Below, in pieces: positions 59,758 through 64,000 of a stretch of DNA of 64,000 bases. Under the pieces are notes generated by a model that did not search any database, had not been told where the DNA came from, and saw nothing but the letters and a program-made list of their open reading frames with translations. The DNA is taken from positions 3,640,501 through 3,704,500 of the forward strand of contig NZ_JACHMZ010000001.1 of the NCBI RefSeq assembly GCF_014205165.1. The letters run 5' to 3'. This DNA comes from Micromonospora carbonacea. Its GTDB lineage: Bacteria > Actinomycetota > Actinomycetes > Mycobacteriales > Micromonosporaceae. Position 1 is the first letter of the stretch. Each line of letters opens with the position of its first letter. The translations under genes and the position numbers were made by a program.

Positions 59758-60819
59758 CTGTCCGTCACCGACTCGTCGCCGACCGCACCCGCGCCGACGG
59801 CGACGCCCCCCGCCCCACCACCGCGACGCGGCCGACCCGCGGCCCGGGTCGCCGGGCTGCTGGCCGCGTCAGCCCTGCTCACGGCCGTGTGCGCGGTCAG
59901 CCTCGCCGTCGGCGCGCGGCAGCTCGGCCTCGCCGACGTCTGGGCGGGACTGTGGGACCCCGCCTCCCCCGCGCACGCGGTGGTGCAGCAGATGCGGCTG
60001 CCGCGCACCCTGCTCGGCCTGCTCGCCGGGTCCGCCCTCGGGGTGGCCGGCGCGATCATGCAGGCCGTCACCCGCAACCCCCTCGCCGACCCCGGGCTGC
60101 TCGGCATCAACGCCGGCGCGTCCGCCGCCGTGGCCAGCTCCGCCGCGTTCCTCGGCGTCGCCACCGTCGGCGGGTACGTCTGGTTCGCCCTGGCCGGCGC
60201 GGCGGCCGTCACCGCCCTCGTCTACGCCGTCGGCGGCGGCCGGGGCGCCACCCCCGCCCGCCTCGCCCTCGCCGGCGCGGCCCTCAACGCGGCCCTCTAC
60301 TCCTACGTCAGCGCGGTGATGCTGCTCGACGCGGCCTCGCTGGAGAAGATGCGGTTCTGGACCGTCGGCTCGCTGGCCAGCGCCGACCTCGCCACGGTGG
60401 CCCGGGTGCTGCCGTTCGTCGCGGTCGGACTGGTGATCGCCCTCGCGGCGGCCCGCCCGCTCAACGCCCTCGCCCTCGGCGACGACCAGGCCCGCGCGCT
60501 GGGCGCCAACCCCGCCGTGGTCCGCGCCGCCGTCATCGTCGCCGTCACGCTGCTCTGCGGCGCGGCCACCGCCGCCTGCGGGCCGCTCGTCTTCGTCGGG
60601 CTGCTCGTGCCGCACCTCGTGCACGCCCTCACCGGGCCGGACCTGCGCTGGCTGCTGCCGGCGTGCGCGCTGCTCGCCCCCGTGCTGCTGCTCGGCGCCG
60701 ACGTCGCCGGCCGGGTCCTCGGCCGCCCCGGCGAACTCCAGGTCGGCATCATGACCGCCGTGCTCGGCGGGCCGCTCTTCCTGCACCTGGTCACCCGCAC
60801 CCGGGCGGTGCGCGCGTGA
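59758..60819 (+). CDS. FecCD-family iron-siderophore permease, first subunit
   Basis: 353 residues from the CTG at 59758, which has AGGAG 6 bases upstream. The in-frame GTG at 59887 has no ribosome site and would remove the first transmembrane helix (VAGLLAASALLTAVCAVSLA). No ATG, GTG or TTG lies between the in-frame stop at 59704 and 59887. Family features are RTLLGLLAGSALGVAGAIMQAVTRNPLADPGLLGINAGA and ACGPLVFVGLLVPHLVH. It pairs with the next gene (GTGA overlap) to form the membrane channel. Confidence 0.9.
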   Translation: MSVTDSSPTAPAPTATPPAPPPRRGRPAARVAGLLAASALLTAVCAVSLAVGARQLGLADVWAGLWDPASPAHAVVQQMRLPRTLLGLLAGSALGVAGAIMQAVTRNPLADPGLLGINAGASAAVASSAAFLGVATVGGYVWFALAGAAAVTALVYAVGGGRGATPARLALAGAALNAALYSYVSAVMLLDAASLEKMRFWTVGSLASADLATVARVLPFVAVGLVIALAAARPLNALALGDDQARALGANPAVVRAAVIVAVTLLCGAATAACGPLVFVGLLVPHLVHALTGPDLRWLLPACALLAPVLLLGADVAGRVLGRPGELQVGIMTAVLGGPLFLHLVTRTRAVRA

Positions 60820-61841
60820 GCGTCGTCCGCGTCCGAGGCTGGTCGGTGCGGTTCCGGGCCCGCGCCCTGCTCGTCGGGATCGGCTGCGCCCTGGCCGCCG
60901 GCGCGCTCGGCGTGCTGTCGATCGGCGGCGGCGACTACCCGATGAGCCCCGCCGACGTGCTGCGCACCCTCGCCGGCGGCGGCACCCCCGCCGAGGACTT
61001 CATCATCGGCGAGCTGCGGCTGCCCCGGCTCGTCACCGCGCTGCTCGTCGGTGCCGCCCTCGCCCTCGGCGGCGCGGTCTTCCAGGCCCTCGTGCGCAAC
61101 CCGCTCGGCAGCCCCGACATCCTCGGCGTCACCCAGGGCGCGGCCACCGGCGCGCTCCTCGTCGTGGTCGTCGGCGGCGGCACCCTCGCCCTGGCCGGCG
61201 CGGCCGTGGCCGGCGGGCTGGCCACCGGCGTCCTGCTGTGGGCGGTGGCCTGGGCGCGCGGCGCGCACGGCCACCGGCTGATCCTCGCCGGCATCGGCGT
61301 CGCCGCGATCCTCACCGGCGTCAACGGCTGGCTGCTGACCCGCGCGCAGCTCATGGACGCCGCCCGCGCCGTGCTCTGGCTCACCGGCAGCCTCGACGGG
61401 CGCGGCTGGGCGCAGGCGGTGCCCGTCGCCGTCACCCTCGCCGTGGCGGTGCCGGTGGTGCTGTTCGCCTGCGGGCCCGCGCTGCGGATAACCGAGCTGG
61501 GCGACGACACGGCCGCCGCGCTCGGCGTGCCGGTGCGGGGCCTGCGCACGACTCTGCTGGTCGCGGCGGTGCTGCTGGTCTCCGTCGCCGCCTCGGCCGC
61601 CGGGCCGGTCAACTTCGTCGCGCTCACCGCGCCGCACCTGACCCGCCGGCTCACCCGCGCGCCCGGCCCCAACCTGGCCGCCGCCATGGCGCTGGGCGCG
61701 GCGATGCTGGTCGCCGCCGACCTGATCGCCCAGCGCGGCTTCCCCGGCCACCAGCTCCCCGTCGGCGTCGTCACCGGCGCGCTCGGCGGCGGCTACCTGG
61801 TGTGGCTGCTGGCCACCGAACGCCGCGCCGGCCGGCTGTGA
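60816..61841 (+). CDS. FecCD-family iron-siderophore permease, second subunit
   Basis: 341 residues with about 9-10 helices. Family motifs are LPRLVTALLVGAALALGGAVFQALVRNPLGSPDILGVTQGA and SAAGPVNFVALTAPHLTRRL. GTG at 60816 overlaps the stop of the first permease (GTGA), indicating coupled synthesis of a heterodimeric channel. A GTTAAC-type repeat separates it from the ATPase gene. Confidence 0.93.
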   Translation: MSVVRVRGWSVRFRARALLVGIGCALAAGALGVLSIGGGDYPMSPADVLRTLAGGGTPAEDFIIGELRLPRLVTALLVGAALALGGAVFQALVRNPLGSPDILGVTQGAATGALLVVVVGGGTLALAGAAVAGGLATGVLLWAVAWARGAHGHRLILAGIGVAAILTGVNGWLLTRAQLMDAARAVLWLTGSLDGRGWAQAVPVAVTLAVAVPVVLFACGPALRITELGDDTAAALGVPVRGLRTTLLVAAVLLVSVAASAAGPVNFVALTAPHLTRRLTRAPGPNLAAAMALGAAMLVAADLIAQRGFPGHQLPVGVVTGALGGGYLVWLLATERRAGRL

Positions 61842-61895
61842 AAGGAGGGGCACCTTGTTAACGCATCCTGTAGAGAAAGGGCCCCTTGTTAACAC
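61841..61895. repeat. Dispersed GTTAAC/AAGGGGCCC repeat, copy 2, inside the uptake operon
   Basis: Two direct half-copies, GGGCACCTTGTTAAC (61848-61862) and GGGCCCCTTGTTAAC (61879-61893), lie 31 bp apart. They are the same sequence family as 12134-12180 (reverse-complemented). It starts at the last base of the permease stop codon and ends 43 bp before the ATPase ATG. Confidence 0.7.
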
Positions 61896-61938
61896 CCGCC
61901 CGGCCCACCATCCCCCGACAGAGAACGGAGCACCGCCC

Positions 61939-62751
61939 ATGCGGCCCGGCACCCCCCGGCTCAGCGGCGACGGGCTGACCCTCGCGTACGACAAGCGGAC
62001 CATCGCCCGGCAGCTCGACGTGACCGTCCCCGACCGGTCGTTCACCGTGGTCATCGGCCCGAACGCGTGCGGCAAGTCCACGCTGCTGCGGGCCCTCGCG
62101 CGGATGCTCAAGCCCACCGCCGGCACCGTGCTGCTCGACGGGCGGGACATCCACGCCCAGCCGGCCCGCCGCGTCGCCCGCACCCTCGGCCTGCTCCCCC
62201 AGAGCTCCACCGCACCCGACGGCATCACCGTCGCCGAGCTGGTGGCCCGGGGCCGCTACCCACACCAGGGGCTGCTGCGCCAGTGGTCCCGCGACGACGA
62301 GCGGATCGTCGACGAGTCGATGGCCGCCACCGGCGTCGCCGACCTCGCCGACCGCCTCGTCGACGAGCTGTCCGGCGGGCAGCGGCAACGGGTGTGGATC
62401 GCCATGGCCCTCGCCCAGCAGACCGAGCTGCTGCTGCTCGACGAGCCCACCACGTTCCTCGACATCGCCCACCAGATCGAGGTGCTCGACCTGTGCGCGA
62501 CGCTGCACGAGGAGCAGGGGCGCACCCTCGTCGCGGTGCTGCACGACCTCAACCAGGCCGCCCGGTACGCCAGCCACCTCATCGCCATGCGCGACGGGCA
62601 GGTGGTCGCCGCCGGCCCGCCCCGGGAGATCGTCACCGCCGACCTGGTCGAGCGGGTGTTCGGGCTGCCCTGCCGGGTCATCGACGACCCGGAGACGGGC
62701 TCGCCGCTGGTGGTGCCGGCCGCCCGGCGCGTACCGGCCCCACGCCCCTGA
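61939..62751 (+). CDS. ABC ATPase for ferric siderophore import (FepC/FhuC-like)
   Basis: 270 residues. Walker A is VVIGPNACGKST, the Q-loop area LGLLPQSSTAPDGITVAELVARGRYPHQG is typical of FepC/BtuD-like importers, the signature is ELSGGQRQRVWIAMAL, and Walker B LLLLDEPTTFLDIAHQ. The ATG at 61939 follows GGAG; an upstream in-frame opening has no family sequence. It should power the FecCD pair. The C-terminus ends a few residues after a conserved FGLPCRVIDDPETG. Confidence 0.94.
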   Translation: MRPGTPRLSGDGLTLAYDKRTIARQLDVTVPDRSFTVVIGPNACGKSTLLRALARMLKPTAGTVLLDGRDIHAQPARRVARTLGLLPQSSTAPDGITVAELVARGRYPHQGLLRQWSRDDERIVDESMAATGVADLADRLVDELSGGQRQRVWIAMALAQQTELLLLDEPTTFLDIAHQIEVLDLCATLHEEQGRTLVAVLHDLNQAARYASHLIAMRDGQVVAAGPPREIVTADLVERVFGLPCRVIDDPETGSPLVVPAARRVPAPRP

Positions 62752-62842
62752 CCGCCCGGCACCCGCACCCCGATCGCACCCCCGCCCGGCGGATGCTTCG
62801 GACAAGATCGTGCTCGATCCGGAGGGGGCGGCGGGGAGGGCC

Positions 62843-64000
62843 TCACCCGTGCGGGCCGGTCGACGTCAGCGCGCGCTTGTCCGGCTTGCCGCTGGGCGCC
62901 AGCGGGACCCGGTCGATCGGCTGGATCGTCTTCGGGGTCGCGGCCTCGCCCAGCGCCTGCGCCACGCGGGCGCGCAGGCGGGCGACGTCCGGGGTGCGGC
63001 CGGCGGCCGGCACCACGTACGCGTGCACCGCCTCCCCGGTGACGTCGTCGGGGCGGCCGACGACGTACGCCTCGGCGACGTCGGGGTCGGCGGCGAGGAC
63101 CCGTTCGATCGGGCCGGCGTGGACCAGGTTGGCGTTGACGATGACGACGTCCCGCGCCCGGCCGAGCAGGTGCAGGTAGCCGTCGTCGTCGAGGCGGGCC
63201 AGGTCGCGGGTGCGGACCCAGCCGTCGGTGAAGACGTCGGCGGTCTCGGCCGGGTCCGCCCAGTAGGCGGTGGCCTGCGCCGGGGTCCGCACGAACAGCT
63301 CACCCTCGGCGGCGGGGCGGCCGTGGGCGTCGCGGATGGACAGGTCGGTGACGGCGGGCGGGCGACCGACCGAGGCCAGCGCGGTCGGGGTGGCCAGCAT
63401 CTCGGCCGGCGTCACCATCGTGATCATGCCGGTTTCGGTCTGTCCGTAGCCGTGGAAGACCACCGGGCCGAGCACGTCGAGGGCCTCGGCGAGGCGGCTC
63501 GGAGTCAGCGGGGAGCCGGACACCACGAGGGCCCGCAGGCTGCTCAGGTCGGTCGGGTCGGCGCGCTGGGCCTGGACGAGCTGGTGCAGCTTGCCGACGG
63601 TGATGACGCTGGCGGTCGCCCGGTGCCGGGTGATCATGCCGGGAAAGCCGGGGGGGCGGGCGGCGACGAGGGTGCCGCCCGCGGTGAGGGCGAGGATGCC
63701 GTACTCCAGCATCACCTGGCTGCTCAGGGAACCGAAGACGAGGTAGCGGTCCAGACGGGAGGCGAGGTCGGCGATCGCCGGGGGCCAGCGGTCCGGGTAC
63801 GGGGACCAGGCTGCGCTCATCGCCGCGTACGTCTGGGCGCAGCCCTTGGGGTTGCCGGTGCTGCCGCTGGTCCAGATGATCCGGGCGACGTCGCCCGGTC
63901 GGCCGGCGGCGACCAGCGGACGGCCGTCGTCGCCGGTGTCGACGAGCTGGGCGAGGCGGGCGTCGTCGACGAGCGGCCCGGGGGCGCTGCCGAGCAGGTG
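62843..64000 (-). CDS. AMP-dependent synthetase/ligase (ANL superfamily), C-terminal part
   Basis: The last ~385 residues are visible; the gene enters from the right edge. The P-loop IIWTSGSTGNPKGCAQTY, GYGQTETGMIT (A5), TDGWVRTRDLARLDDDGYLHLLGRARDVVI (A7-A8) and the catalytic lysine region PSGKPDKRAL (A10) are all intact. It activates a carboxylic acid as acyl-AMP, either for CoA or a carrier protein. Its gap of about 90 bp to the siderophore ATPase and opposite strand suggest a separate cluster that continues beyond the window. Confidence 0.92.
   Translation of the reverse strand, partial: HLLGSAPGPLVDDARLAQLVDTGDDGRPLVAAGRPGDVARIIWTSGSTGNPKGCAQTYAAMSAAWSPYPDRWPPAIADLASRLDRYLVFGSLSSQVMLEYGILALTAGGTLVAARPPGFPGMITRHRATASVITVGKLHQLVQAQRADPTDLSSLRALVVSGSPLTPSRLAEALDVLGPVVFHGYGQTETGMITMVTPAEMLATPTALASVGRPPAVTDLSIRDAHGRPAAEGELFVRTPAQATAYWADPAETADVFTDGWVRTRDLARLDDDGYLHLLGRARDVVIVNANLVHAGPIERVLAADPDVAEAYVVGRPDDVTGEAVHAYVVPAAGRTPDVARLRARVAQALGEAATPKTIQPIDRVPLAPSGKPDKRALTSTGPHG

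Overview
The window is very GC-rich DNA with dense genes, many GTG starts and third-codon GC bias, so long shadow ORFs lie opposite almost every gene. It looks like an actinomycete chromosome. A Micromonospora-like member of the Micromonosporaceae is the best guess, because two intergenic repeats (12134-12180 and 61841-61895) carry the GTTAACAAGGGGCCCTT hairpin family that I associate with that genus. No rRNA, tRNA, CRISPR array, transposase or phage module was recognised.

Left part (1-15812): a truncated ABC exporter diverges from a MarR regulator. It is followed by an AbiEi/DUF559-like protein, an ECF sigma factor with its YCII/DGPF partner, an ArsR-SRPBCC pair, a NADAR protein, a Zn-ribbon NUDIX hydrolase and a sulfur block. 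The sulfur block holds a methanethiol oxidase (SBP56), a membrane protein and a sulfite-oxidase-family molybdoenzyme. Its two transcription units share a 17-bp palindrome. Then come an ABC exporter, a secreted M28 aminopeptidase and an FAD dehydrogenase.

Centre-left (15822-25413): five tightly overlapping minus-strand genes encode a SWIM zinc-finger protein, a probable DUF5691 protein, a vWA protein, a MoxR-like AAA+ ATPase and a DUF5682 protein. This is a poorly understood chaperone- or conflict-like system. Next to it are pgi and a textbook terminator.

Centre (25631-35632): a class III lanthipeptide cluster of the SapB/ram type has a LanKC synthetase, two tandem near-identical SapB-like precursors, two ABC half-exporters and a RamR-like regulator. 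Beside it are a second paralogous regulator, a Pro-rich secreted protein and an EVE-like protein.

35851-42579: a giant hybrid histidine kinase with seven 92-residue HAMP-type repeats, a RsbW-like ATPase, a lipoprotein with a DUF305 domain and a chitin-binding AA10 lytic polysaccharide monooxygenase.

43386-51650: the most striking locus. After a 0.7-kb lower-GC leader lies a one-directional run of genes: DegT-type aminotransferase, MFS exporter, sulfotransferase, SDR lacking the YxxxK motif, SAM methyltransferase, HK97-fold encapsulin-like shell protein, FAD amine oxidase and Asp/Glu racemase. It reads as a small natural-product pathway built around a protein nanocompartment (family 3 encapsulin type).

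Right end (51836-64000): a GH54 arabinofuranosidase with a ricin-type lectin domain. Then a hydroxamate siderophore locus follows: acetyltransferase-NIS synthetase fusion, N-monooxygenase, decarboxylase and binding lipoprotein on the minus strand, two FecCD permeases and an ATPase on the plus strand. A DmdR/IdeR-type iron box sits in the divergent promoter. The window ends in a truncated AMP-dependent ligase.
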